Source of the DNA: Dendrophyllia cribrosa
Lineage: Eukaryota > Cnidaria > Anthozoa > Scleractinia > Dendrophylliidae
Assembly (NCBI GenBank): GCA_024195265.1
Contig: JAJLRJ010000013.1
Location: 5,248,612 to 5,312,611 of the forward strand
DNA: 64,000 nt
Direction: 5' to 3'
A program made the position numbers and the translations under genes. Each line of letters opens with the position of its first letter. Position 1 is the stretch's first letter. The notes under the pieces are model-generated. The model ran no database searches. It was not told where the DNA came from and worked only from the letters and a program-made list of their open reading frames with translations. This document shows, in pieces, positions 12,401-21,400 of this stretch.

Positions 12401-14026
12401 ATAATACCATGTCTCCCACGCTAGCAGTAACCAGTAACTTCAAGAGCTGTACCTATAGCAAACATGAAATCATACTCTGGTTAAAGAAGCAATCCTCACT
12501 GCAGTTTTCCTTTGTTCAGTTTAGTTCGAATAAGACAAGAAGCTGGAAGTGTGTGTGTTTAGTGTTCATTTCCAAGGAGGACTAACCTAGAGAATTGAGA
12601 ATTCGGCCATGAATTATTTGAGTTCCGAGTTATTTAAATAGCCTTAAAGTGCCCCAATGATCAAATTTTTGATTTTCATTTTTTTACATTTTCGTGTACT
12701 ATTAGCCTTCCTTACTCATCTTGCCAAATTTCAATTCATTACAAACATTTCCGAGAATTAACGGCCGCCATTAATAAACCTTGTTCCAAGGCTTGGTTGC
12801 GAATGGGAGAAAGTGACGTAAAAGACTCAAACATACCTCACGGGTTGAAATTATAATAACAATCAGCATAGAAAATTGCACGAAGAACAAGTCCAAAGTT
12901 TTTGTTGCTTTTCGCGTGATATTCAATACTTATTGTTATTATAATTTCAACCCGTGAGGTATGTTTGAGTCTTTTACGTCACTTTCTCCCATTCGCAACC
13001 AAGCCTTGGAACAAGGTTTATTAATGGCGGCCGTAAATTCTCGGAAATAAATGTTAAAATTAAATGACTTCTGATGTTCGTAATGAATTGAAATTTGGCA
13101 AGATGGGTAAGAAAGTCTAATTGTACACGAAAATGTAAAAAAGGAAAATAAAAAATTTAATCATAGGGGCACTTTAAAGTTGTTGCTTGTCCCGTGGATA
13201 AGTTTAATTGTGCTGCGCTTTGAAAACGGATTTCAAATTTTTCCACTGGCTTACCTTTCACCTGGTTCAACTGGTACCTAAGGAAAACAAAATATAATTA
13301 TAATTAACAATTATTCACCGAAGTGGAGGTGAATAGTGGTAGATATTTATCGAGTCGCGAAGCAGCGAGGTAAATATCCACCACTTTCACCGACATTGAG
13401 ATGAACAATTGTTTTAATATATACCACACAAGCTGAATAACAATCGGACTTAAAACTTACTTTATTTTTGACAATATACCGACAAATGGTCGGAAATCTT
13501 AAAATCTCGCGCGCGCCGATGCTCGGAGGTTAATAGTATTTTTCTAGTCACCTCCGAGTTAACCAATTAATCAGAACGCGCGAAAAGCACCATTTACTTG
13601 TGTACGTGGTATATACTAATCATTTTTATTGAGAAAATGAACATTTTCCTTTTAAGGTAAATTTGTAATGTCTCGTAATTTTTACGAACGTACAAACGCG
13701 CGCAAACGTGAAAAGTTGCGCCGCGCTCAACGTTTTACTTTTACGTCCATATTATATCGTTACTTATTTCTGATTTACGCGCGTACAACCAACTAAATTT
13801 ACGTACGTGCGCAAGCAAAAGTTGCGCGACAGTCGAAATCCACCTTTACTTTCGCGTCCCAATGACTGTAGGATTTTTCATGGACACTTTCCTTTACATA
13901 TGATTTTTTACCACTTTCCTTCTCGTCGTCAAGGTCATAATTTGCTGGAATTAATTTAGAAAATAGTTCTGATACTTACGTTTGAAGAACAAATAAGATG
14001 GAGAAAAACAGTCGAACGCATGTCAT
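5616..14026 (-). CDS. Gene 2: compact paralogue (signal peptide, one cysteine module, one FN2, Pro-rich repeats, VWA)
   Basis: A complete seven-exon gene model on the same strand, downstream of gene 1, with the same module order but only one unit. Exons 13980-14026, 13255-13277, 12097-12168, 10475-10780, 9161-9325, 8380-9024 and 5616-6220 sum to 1863 nt, which is 621 codons including TGA. Splice sites are GT/AG and phases agree throughout. The start is the ATG opening a hydrophobic signal peptide. Inferred role: a secreted, basic extracellular protein related to gene 1. The 3' end is uncertain: a GTATGA donor-like site overlaps the stop exactly where gene 1 splices to its last exon, so a further exon may exist or have been lost. 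Confidence 0.82.
6652..7306 (+). mobile_element. Internally deleted Tigger/pogo DNA transposon
   Basis: Inverted ends TACAATCAACCCCGCTATTT (left) and AAATAGCGGGGTTCGACTGTA (right) at TA sites are typical of pogo-type mariner elements. At about 6998-7165 the plus strand codes DRKFEREGKKVALIIDNCPA followed by HPHISTLKAI and VFLPPNSTSHL, the DDE transposase segment with its second catalytic Asp (DNCPAHP). Most of the transposase is missing, so this is a dead copy within a gene 2 intron. Confidence 0.82.
7472..7640. mobile_element. Hairpin MITE, family 'TATCCAAACACC'
   Basis: The arms GGTATCCATGCAAACACCTC and CGGTGTTTGGATATCCTGAT flank a short loop containing a GACTCGGCTG-like segment. Relatives lie at 28440-28595 and 50455-50585. 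Confidence 0.6.
7742..8300. mobile_element. MITE-like inverted-repeat element rich in GCGAGCA
   Basis: GTGTAAGGGGTATCGAATGG near the left end pairs with ACCATTCTATACCCCTCGTG at the right. The body has many GCGAGCACGAGCA steps. Confidence 0.5.
8380..9024 (-). CDS. Gene 2 exon 6: Pro-rich tandem repeat region
   Basis: A 645-nt phase 1-1 exon. After RRVRPVLPTRR it carries about 15 regular copies and one degenerate copy of a 12-residue unit, PSVGNPAPPAKQ, with variants PPVGN, PLVVN and PSVAK. The 36-bp units are nearly identical, showing recent expansion or homogenisation. Probably an extended, basic, disordered stalk. It stands between FN2 and VWA, as the RPV stalk does in gene 1. Confidence 0.82.
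9161..9325 (-). CDS. Gene 2 exon 5: FN2 module
   Basis: A 165-nt phase 1-1 exon with KCRRRTKSKHCCVFPFKYRN, YNDC, QPWCAITPFFGNH and RKWDNC. The four FN2 cysteines are kept, while the Gly before the last one is Asp. Confidence 0.85.
9382..9414 (+). repeat. (ATC)n microsatellite
   Basis: About eleven uninterrupted ATC triplets in a gene 2 intron. Confidence 0.9.
9500..10110 (+). mobile_element. Penelope-like element 3' remnant with GIY-YIG coding piece
   Basis: From about 9560 the plus strand codes CNSKNLIYMIHCKKC, then CQYIEETKRKLNERFGEYRR and SEHFILPGHST. This is the GIY-YIG endonuclease pattern (NLIY, QYIGET-like, RF, H, PGHS) of Penelope-like retroelements. Coding breaks by stops and frame changes after 9800 while similarity continues to about 9925. 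The 3' tail contains TTTGCAAAGCGAAATATTGG, like the tail at 3600-3675. A LINE-borne GIY-YIG is less likely. Confidence 0.65.
10140..10290. repeat. Dispersed repeat also present inverted at 4040-4253
   Basis: Shares CTGCCGCAAGGATCAGTTT, TTTGTTTCACTTCAAG and GATCTAGGTCTGGAAACCCAG with the 4040-4253 region in opposite orientation. Confidence 0.55.
10475..10780 (-). CDS. Gene 2 exon 4: divergent cysteine module
   Basis: A 306-nt phase 1-1 exon, eight codons longer than the gene 1 modules. It has VRPVGCFKNKRRKS, ALSSVEGQEP, AVKKCALIAAKHNYKVFGV and TYRRYGPSRRC. The invariant Trp of GGWCA is Leu (GGLCA), and GPWANDVY becomes GSPGGSANDVY. The four cysteines remain. Confidence 0.83.
10833..12040. mobile_element. 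Hairpin plus inverted-repeat element in a gene 2 intron
   Basis: A hairpin at 10833-10994 (TCGAGTGCGATTTGGAAGAA / TTCCAAATTGCACGAGAA) is followed by AATAATATACATGCAAAAAT at 11000, mirrored by TTTTTGCATGTATATTATTA near 12035. The roughly 1-kb body has no coding sequence that I recognise. Confidence 0.5.
12097..12168 (-). CDS. Gene 2 exon 3: linker
   Basis: A 72-nt phase 1-1 exon coding GFQPAQKTES then VRPVRPIRVTANVV. The latter is the same RPV/PIRVT linker type found throughout gene 1, here as one exon. Confidence 0.75.
12644..13177. mobile_element. Near-complete palindromic MITE, TAAAGTGCCCC ends
   Basis: Arms of about 250 bases: TAAAGTGCCCCAATGATCAA at left, ATCATAGGGGCACTTTA at right, with a loop around 12895. 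It shares its end motif with the element at 48510-48979. Confidence 0.72.
13255..13277 (-). CDS. Gene 2 exon 2: 23-nt microexon
   Basis: A phase 2-in, phase 1-out microexon coding YQLNQVK between TTAG and GTAAGC. It converts the phase of the signal exon to the phase 1 used by all following modules. It is supported by frame only. Confidence 0.55.
13296..13620. mobile_element. Two adjacent small hairpins
   Basis: A hairpin at about 13300-13420 (AACAATTATTCACCG.../...GAACAATTGTT) is followed by TATACCACAC...GTGGTATATAC at about 13419-13617. Noncoding; inside gene 2 intron 1. Confidence 0.5.
13980..14026 (-). CDS. Gene 2 exon 1: start codon and signal peptide
   Basis: A 47-nt exon, ATG to donor GTAAGT, coding MTCVRLFFSILFVLQ plus a split Thr. 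The short basic start and hydrophobic core fit a secretory signal peptide, probably cleaved near the exon end. Confidence 0.75.
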
Positions 14027-14116
14027 TTTCAAGCCAGTTCGGACAATCTCAATGAACAGCTACTAGCGACTGGCGGACGAAACAGATAAGACGCGGCCAC
14101 ATTGGAACAATCAGTC

Positions 14117-14124
14117 TATAAATA
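14117..14124 (-). promoter_or_regulatory. Possible TATA-like element upstream of gene 2
   Basis: TATTTATA on the minus strand about 90 bases before the gene 2 ATG. It is the only TATA-like motif close by, but AT-rich DNA makes chance matches common. Confidence 0.25.
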
Positions 14125-14299
14125 AGTAATGAAACTGGCCCTTTCTCAGCTTTCAAGAATATTTGCGACTCTTGAAATTTTATTGATCCATTAACGACAC
14201 GTTTTATTGATGTTAATCCAAGGATTCACAGTTTTTTCATTTAAAGCATACTTTAAGCAATATTTTTAAAATTTCTGTTGATCTAAAACAAACAACACG

Positions 14300-14500
14300 A
14301 CTGGAAAGTATACCTCAGTAGCTTTCACTTCAATGGCCATGCTTTTGGATATCACTCACAGACTCAAAAGTTAGAACCACTCTGTACAGCGTAACAACCA
14401 GCACCACAAGAAAGTATTGCTCAGTAGTTTTCATTTAAATGGCCATATATAAAATATATACTTTAGGATGTCACCCACAAACCAAAATGTTAAAACCACT
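14300..14500. repeat. Diverged copies of the 88-bp satellite family
   Basis: Two degenerate monomers with CACAGACTCAAAAGTTAGAA-like sequence, related to 2718-3302. Intergenic. Confidence 0.45.
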
Positions 14501-14622
14501 CTGTACAGCATAATTAACAATACCAAAGAGCCCATAGCGTTCAAATACGGATTACTTTTCATTTGAATAAGGTCATTCTTAAATTTCAACTTAAATCTAC
14601 AAAATCCAAACTTATAAACACT

Positions 14623-15108
14623 GGCCGTTTTTATGCTAGAGACGTTAATATAGTCTGAGACGTTAAAGTCGTCTCGAGACGCCTTTAACGTCTCAGTATA
14701 AAAACGGAAAATAAGCCAGACGGATTTAACGTCTCAGTATAAAAACGGAAAATAAGCCAGACGGATTTAACGTCTGACGACTTTAACGTCTTATTTTAAG
14801 TGCGTCGTTCAGACGCACTTAACAGACGACTTTAACGTCTCAGACGTTAAATACGTCTAGTATAAAAACGAGACGGCCTTAACTGGGACGAATTTAGCCC
14901 TATTTGTATATTCGTGCTCTTAAAATTTATTTGGCGACGAGTTTAGTCGTGTCCAGTCACTTCCGAGAATAGCTTTTTTAAGAAAATCTTGTGTTTTCTC
15001 TGTTTGGCCGTCTACTTTAATGCGTCCCGTTTTTATTCCAGACGCATTTAACGTCTGAGACGTTAAATACGTCTAGACGACTTTAACGTCTCTAGCATAA
15101 AAACGGCC
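14623..15108. mobile_element. Inverted-repeat element made of GACGTTAAA/TTTAACGTC motifs
   Basis: GGCCGTTTTTATGCTAGAGA at left is exactly mirrored by TCTCTAGCATAAAAACGGCC at right, with ACT on both flanks. The body is many opposing CGTCTCAGACGTTAAATACG steps. Confidence 0.72.
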
Positions 15109-15852
15109 ACTTTTAAACACGATTCAGTGTTTGAATCTAAGGAAATGTGAAAAATTGTTTTCGTTTCTGTCAATAACAAAGAAGGCTGTGGCTTTGTGAA
15201 CAGGTTTCTATAGCTATGTAGAATTTTTATATTTGGAAATTATCTATTTTTCTCATTGTGTTGAAAAATTCAAGAAATGCTGTTTTGAGAATTACTGTGA
15301 AAATCAACAGGTAGCTTACATTACAGTGCAACCTATTCTAATAACAACAACCTTTACCTCCTGTTTCACAATAGTAAGTCGAGGGACTAATTATTAAGTA
15401 ATGATCCGCATAAGAAGGAAAGTGCTGAAACGCAATGCACGATGGAATGTCAACTTTTTTCATTATTACAACTAGTGATCTGATTGGCCTAGACTCGAAA
15501 ACCGCTAAACAGTTAAGGTTCAAGGTGCATTTTGTCTAATTATTTTAAGGTTTCAAGTAATTTGAGACCCAATCGCACAACATGCAATTTTTAAAAGATA
15601 TTGTATTTGGGGAACTTCATCAAATAAGCAACATTATTAGCTATTGTCTTCTGCTATTCTGATTGGTTAAGCACAAACATTTCCCAAAATTGATTTGACG
15701 CAAATGGAGTTTCTTTATTTTTATACTGAAATGTAATTATGAACCATCAGCCCCTCCTCTATTCTTAAAATCAAAGATATTCTATGTGGGAAAGAGCCAA
15801 TGCGGCAGAACAATGAAGTTTACGGTAGTTCTTATGTGGAGCATCACTTAAC

Positions 15853-16427
15853 CTTTTAACTCACAAGAGTGACAAATATTAAAATTCAAGAAAAATCCCA
15901 AGTTTCATTTTGTACAATATTGAAAAACAATGGTACCATACAAAAGTATTGCTGAAGAGTTTTCATTTCAATGGTCACATCATAGGAATTTGTCCCCAGA
16001 CTAAAAGTTAGAACTACACTATACGTGTCTCCATAACTGACTCTGGGAGTGAAAGAGGTTTCATTTGAATGGTCACACCATAGGATTTCATCCACAGACT
16101 CAAAAGTTAGAACACACGGTACCATGCAAAAGTACTACTGAAGAGGTTTCATTTGAATGGTCACACCATAGGATTTCGTCCACAGACTCAAAAGTGAGAA
16201 CAAATGGTACCATGCAAAAGTACTACTGAAGAGGTTTCATTTGAATGGTCACACCATAGGATTTCATCAACAGACTCAAAAGTTAGAACAAATGGTACCA
16301 TGCAAAAGTGCTGCTGAAGAGGTTTCATTTGAATGGTCACACCATAGGATTTCGTCAACAGACTCAAAAGTTAGAACCACATTACCACATTACATATCTT
16401 CATAATTAACTCTGGGAGTGAAAGGGT
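15853..16427. mobile_element. 88-bp satellite block within a TTAACC...GGTTAA element
   Basis: Flanked by TTAACCTTTTAACTCAC and TCTGGGAGTGAAAGGGTTAA. It holds about five monomers of the 88-bp family. The same end motif bounds the short copy at 33353-33563. Confidence 0.65.
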
Positions 16428-17020
16428 TAAACCTTGAAGACTTCAATGGTAAGAACAAAGGAGCTATAATTTGTCTTGAAAGTATTACAACCGTGAACAT
16501 CTTTTGTATTTCGATCACACCCCATGAGTGAATAACTTCTGAAAAACATTTAGTTGCTCGAACAAAGTTTAAAATCTAATGCGGTTGCACAGTCACAGCC
16601 GAAAAACGCTAACAAAAACATCGAACAAAGAATTTTCTCAGGTTTCATAACCATTGCGCTTTATTAATTACGGTCTCGCGACCAAGCAAACTTTTCAATT
16701 AAAACATTACAGACAGGTCTGCCGGCAATAGACTTCCGTCAATCCTATCCTTTAGTTGAGGGATTTCAAGACTTTGCCTTGGTAACAACTGTCTCATAAA
16801 AGAAGTAGGTTGTACGATGCTGCGAATTTTATACCAGCACCAAGTTGGGCGAAGGCTTCGAAGGTAGGAAACTAGTTATACTATACCAGTAATAAAGAAT
16901 TAAAGGGATTAGTTTCTAAAAAAATGTGGCGCTGCCTTGGTGGGGAGTGAAACACGAAAATCTGGTTTTTATTAACTGAGCACACCACAGGTTTACCAAC
17001 CTCCGTTTGTGTGGTAACGA
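16428..17020. other. No gene recognised (intergenic)
   Basis: Intergenic DNA between genes 1 and 2 with no coding exon and no clear repeat. Confidence 0.4.
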
Positions 17021-17150
17021 AGTCGTGACGTGACGATGACGAAGTGACGTGACGAAGTGACGTGGCGTGACGTGGCGTGACGTGACGTGACGAAGTGATG
17101 TGACGATACGTGACGAAGTCGTGACGGACGATGTGACGTCGTGACGAAGT
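17020..17150 (+). repeat. GTGACG-rich simple repeat
   Basis: Irregular tandem steps of GTGACGTGACGAAGTGACGT over about 130 bases. Confidence 0.8.
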
Positions 17151-17345
17151 GCCAGTGCTTGAAACGTCAGGTTTTGAATCTCTTAATCACGATGGCCAAC
17201 TTACCTTATATTTTCCAATACTAAGGAAATTTCGACAAAATTGAAGAGCGAGATACAACAGTTTAGAGCCACCTTCCGAAAGGTTGGGAAATTTGCAAGT
17301 TCAAGCATTTTCAGTTTACCATTCACTGCCGTTGCCAGTAAAGAC

Positions 17346-17601
17346 CCGTTTGCACATGCGTATTTTTTTTGCGATTTTTGTCGCGCTCTCAAATGCAACT
17401 TTTGTCGGAAGAATAACAAGTGGGACTTTCTGTGCGATTCGTGTGCGACTATTGCTGTGATTTCTCAAAAATCGCCGCCAAGTTGCATCGGTTGCCCAAA
17501 TCGCACCGAAATGGCCGTTAGTTTACACACGCGATTTGAAGATGCAACTTGCATCGAAAAGTACGACAAAAACTGCATGAAAAATCGCATGTGCAAACGG
17601 A
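17346..17601. mobile_element. Hairpin MITE with CCGTTTGCACATGCG ends
   Basis: CCGTTTGCACATGCGTATTT at left mirrors AAAAATCGCATGTGCAAACGG at right; about 255 bp, with GCAACTTG/CAAGTTGC segments inside. Confidence 0.7.
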
Positions 17602-17619
17602 ACCAGCAGAAGTTTCCCT

Positions 17620-18125
17620 TTAATAGAGGTAATATAATGTTACAAAGATTATATGAGCGTTTTACCGGCCGGGAACAGGAGAAGTGTCCCCTTAATGAAG
17701 GTTTCCCTTTAAAAGAGGTGATCATTAAAAAGATTATATGAGCGTTTTGCCGGCCGGGACGAGGAGTAGTGTCCCCTTAATGGAGGTGTTCCTTTCATAG
17801 AGGTGATAATTACAAAGATTATATGAGCGTTTTGCCGCCGGGACCAGGAGTAGTGTCCCGTTAATAGAGGTGTCCCTTTAATAGAGGTGATAATTACAAA
17901 GATTATATGAACGTTTTGTCGGCCGGGACGAGGAGTAGTGTCCCCTTAATGAAGATGTCCCCTTAATAGAGGTGATAATTACAAAGATTATATGAGCGTT
18001 TCACCGGCCGGGACCAGGAGAAGTGTCCCCTTAATGAAGGTGACCCTTTAATAGAGGTGATAATTACAAAGATTATATGAGCGTTTTGCCGGCAGGGACC
18101 AGGAGAAGTGTTGCCTTAATGGAAT
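17620..18125 (+). repeat. Tandem array of about 84-90 bp, six copies, beyond the 3' end of gene 1
   Basis: Each unit has AAAGATTATATGAGCGTTTT, CCGGCCGGGACCAGGAG and TGTCCCCTTAATGAAGGTG. Copies begin near 17647, 17732, 17818, 17901, 17987 and 18071. Confidence 0.8.
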
Positions 18126-18199
18126 TGTCCCAAAGAACTTTTCACAACACCGTAAAGAACGGAACAAGCACGACCTATTAATACTGAGTTTCAGTAAAT

Positions 18200-18205
18200 T
18201 TTATT
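18200..18205 (-). terminator. Gene 1 polyadenylation signal AATAAA
   Basis: A canonical AATAAA on the minus strand about 82 bases beyond the gene 1 stop. A second AATAAA overlaps the stop codon and is less likely used. Confidence 0.6.
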
Positions 18206-18286
18206 TTATCAGCTAAGCTAAATACATCGATTGTATCTCTAATTACTGTTAACAACTTTAACTTTTCTTGAAAGTGATTGGTTTAT

Positions 18287-18451
18287 TTACGCAACGTTTT
18301 CCAATTGCGTTCCATTCCTTTGCTGGGAGAAGCTGTCCATGGTTGCATTACCGTTTCGTCCCCAGTCTTCATCGGTGATATTTAAGCGACGAAGATCGTT
18401 TTTGTGGAGCCTGGCCATCATTTGATCACGGTATCGCTCTTGTTCGATACG
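18287..18451 (-). CDS. Gene 1 exon 46: terminal exon and stop
   Basis: A phase-0 terminal exon of 54 codons plus TAA, after acceptor TTTGCAG. It begins with a charged RIEQERYRDQMMARLHKND helix-like stretch and has three N-glycosylation sequons (NIT, NAT, NGT). No membrane segment or GPI-like hydrophobic tail is seen, which fits a secreted protein. Confidence 0.8.
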   Translation of the reverse strand, partial: RIEQERYRDQMMARLHKNDLRRLNITDEDWGRNGNATMDSFSQQRNGTQLENVA

Positions 18452-21400
18452 CTGCAAATGAAAAGCAAGAATGATATGTGGGGCAGAAAATCAAAGGGCT
18501 CTAAGAGCCATCTCGTGAATACGAAACAACGTAAGATTAAGTCCACAGATCGATTTTAATCTTCCATACTGAGTTTAAAGTCAAAGAACTGAAGAGCAAA
18601 AACAGATTTAAAACGACCAAAACTAATCAAAACCAAATCTTAGCGTGACATAACTATATGCATTGTGTGAAACAAGACTGTCAAGACAACTGGATGAAGT
18701 AGTTACACTGGGGAATTAAAAAAAAGTTTACTACAGCAATCATTTTTAACACGTAATAGACTGGGGAATTAAAAAAAATTACAGATGATGGAACGAGTGA
18801 AAATTTGCATATCTGTCCTCGCATACTATAACTCGTTCAACGCTTCGCATTTTCGCGAGATAAAAATGAGAGAGACCTTGAGCTGAATAGTCGAAAAGAA
18901 ATCCATATCGTTGTACACCGGCCATGTATTATTTTGTTCATTGTATAAACATCATTTATCATGTACAACGATATTAGCGATTTTTTAAGATTTTCAAAAA
19001 CATTTCCGGAGATTTCCGAACCGAGATCTCAAAAGATGTCCGAGGACGACCCGCAATGTTACGATATAGAACAACACTTTTTAGTTCGCTCAAATGACAC
19101 AAGGGGGCAAACATGGTAGTTATAATATCTTCATCTGTTTTGAGATATAGAAGATGATACGTGGGCGCGCGGAGATATGAAATTTGTCTTCGAGTTTTTA
19201 ACTCGATATCTCACTCGTTCGCTGGGCTCACTCGTGAGATATCGAGTTGAACACGAGATGAGAAAATTTCATATCTCCGCGCAACCATGTATTATTTTGT
19301 TTAGTAAATAAATGACACTAATTGCAATTTTCCGAAGATTTCCGAAGATTTTGGAAAATTCTCCGAATACTATCTGAAGATTTACGAACGTTTCCGATCA
19401 TATTATGAAATTCCGAGGAATATCCGAAGATGTTTCGATTAATGACAAACATCTTTCAGCTCGTTTGACACTTAATAAGGGCAAACATATTTGCTAACGT
19501 AAAACTTTTGATACCTTCACTGTTTACAGTGAAGATAAAATTAATATCTTCCCATGTGTCGAGATATGATTTTTTTCCGCGGTGAGATAAATCCTTGTAT
19601 TTCACGTAAGTTTATCTAATATGTTCTTTCTAGTGGGAGAAGGATTAGGAATGTAACTTAAACATACCATCTCATCGTGAATAGCTCTCGCTATTGAGCC
19701 AGCTCTGGTGACCAGACTGCTGTACGAGCGAACAACATACACGTGTCTGTTTCTGTAGGTGATGGGTCGGAGGTATCTTTGGTCAATACGGCCAATACCA
19801 ACAACGTAAACCTGCACGCCCAGGCGCCTGATAAGAAAATTTTTACTAATAAGTAATTAAGTAGAACCTTCTCAATACGGACACCGAAGGGACAGACCCA
19901 AGTGCAACCTCCTTCCCAGGGCCCTCCTCTTCCCATTCCCCTGCCCCGCCCAAGAGCAAGAGAAGACGAGGTTGACCCAAGTGTCCGCATGTGCGAGGTG
20001 TTTGAGATGGCAATTTGATTTCTTGTCGACCACCTGTCACGAAAACAAGTTTTATGAAGTGTAAGATAATTAACTCTGTGTGTAAATTATAGTGCTAAGG
20101 TCAACCCATAAATTTTCCTGTACTGAGCGTTAGCCCTAGTAACGCTTAGTACAGGGAAATTATGGGTTGATCTTTGCACTACAATTTACACACAGAGTTA
20201 ATTCTCTGTTTCCTTGTTTGTATCACCAGTGCTACGTGGCTGAACATTAATTTTTTTTATGAAGTGTAATCCACTTTCATTTTTGTTATCCCGCACTTTT
20301 TTTTCCAATCTACGGCTTCTGTTTTGCTCTATAGAATCTATTTATTCAATTCAGTTGTATATTTTGGTGGCATTTGGGGTTATAACATGGAAATTAAGTA
20401 AGTCAAATTTCGTCACCTGAATTGTGATGGCAGCCTGTTGATGATGTAGGATGATCGCCTGGTCTGCCTTCCGCTGACAACCACCACTAGAATCTTCCGC
20501 ACAAAAGAGTATTTGTTTCTTCTTGAGAAGAAGTACCGCAAACACGCCCGCAATCCCAGATCAACGCGCCTTCCATTCTGGTTCGGATACCGGATGTAAT
20601 TCAATGATCTCTCCACCAAGCCAAGAGAGCCGTACTGATTGAAACGCATGCGCAGATGTGGTCGACTGCCATAAGTTGCTACTCCGATGTGTGATTGATG
20701 TCTGCTGATTGTAAAGCGCCGAGCAATGGACTTAATGAACGCCTTCTCAAGGTGAAAGTTTCGGCGGCCAACGTAGCGAGAGCCATCGATCAAGAATGCA
20801 ATGTCAGCGGTAACAGGAATACGAGTGACACCTGTTGGAAGCGCGTGATCAAGTGTGACAGTAAGTTTTAAACAAAGTAAGTTTATTTTACATGTTTTTT
20901 TTTTCAACACTTCTGCATTGCGTAGACGATTTTATTTGCATATTTATAAAACTTTGCTTTAAGGGGTCCCACTGATAGTACCGTTGAGTATTGCTTTGCA
21001 GAAAAGACAGCTTTGCTTCCATGAAGGCATCAACTCCGAATAACAACAATGAATAACAACTATCATTCTTAAACTTAAGACTTCTGAAGGGGACAGTTAT
21101 TTACTTACTTCCGGATGGCAATCTTGGGCGGGGACGTGGACGTACGGGTCTGACAGGTCTGACAGGTCTAACTGGTCTGACAGGTCTCACTGGTCTCACT
21201 GGTTTAACTGGTCTGACAGGCTTGATGGGACGTCCTTTTAGAGAAAGTAACAACAAATTTTTCAGTGCGTTACAGCTGCTATCTCATTCAGTTCATTTTT
21301 TAATGCGTATTTATTATCGACTCAGGAAAAAGCTTAAGTGAGTGAAATTTGTGACCCTTGCAGTGTGCTATCAACCTAAGCAGTTGAAAAAGCAACCTGA

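Noticed and set aside
14117..14124. TATAAATA as a plus-strand promoter
   Set aside because: No plus-strand gene follows; kept only as a weak candidate for gene 2 in the opposite orientation.
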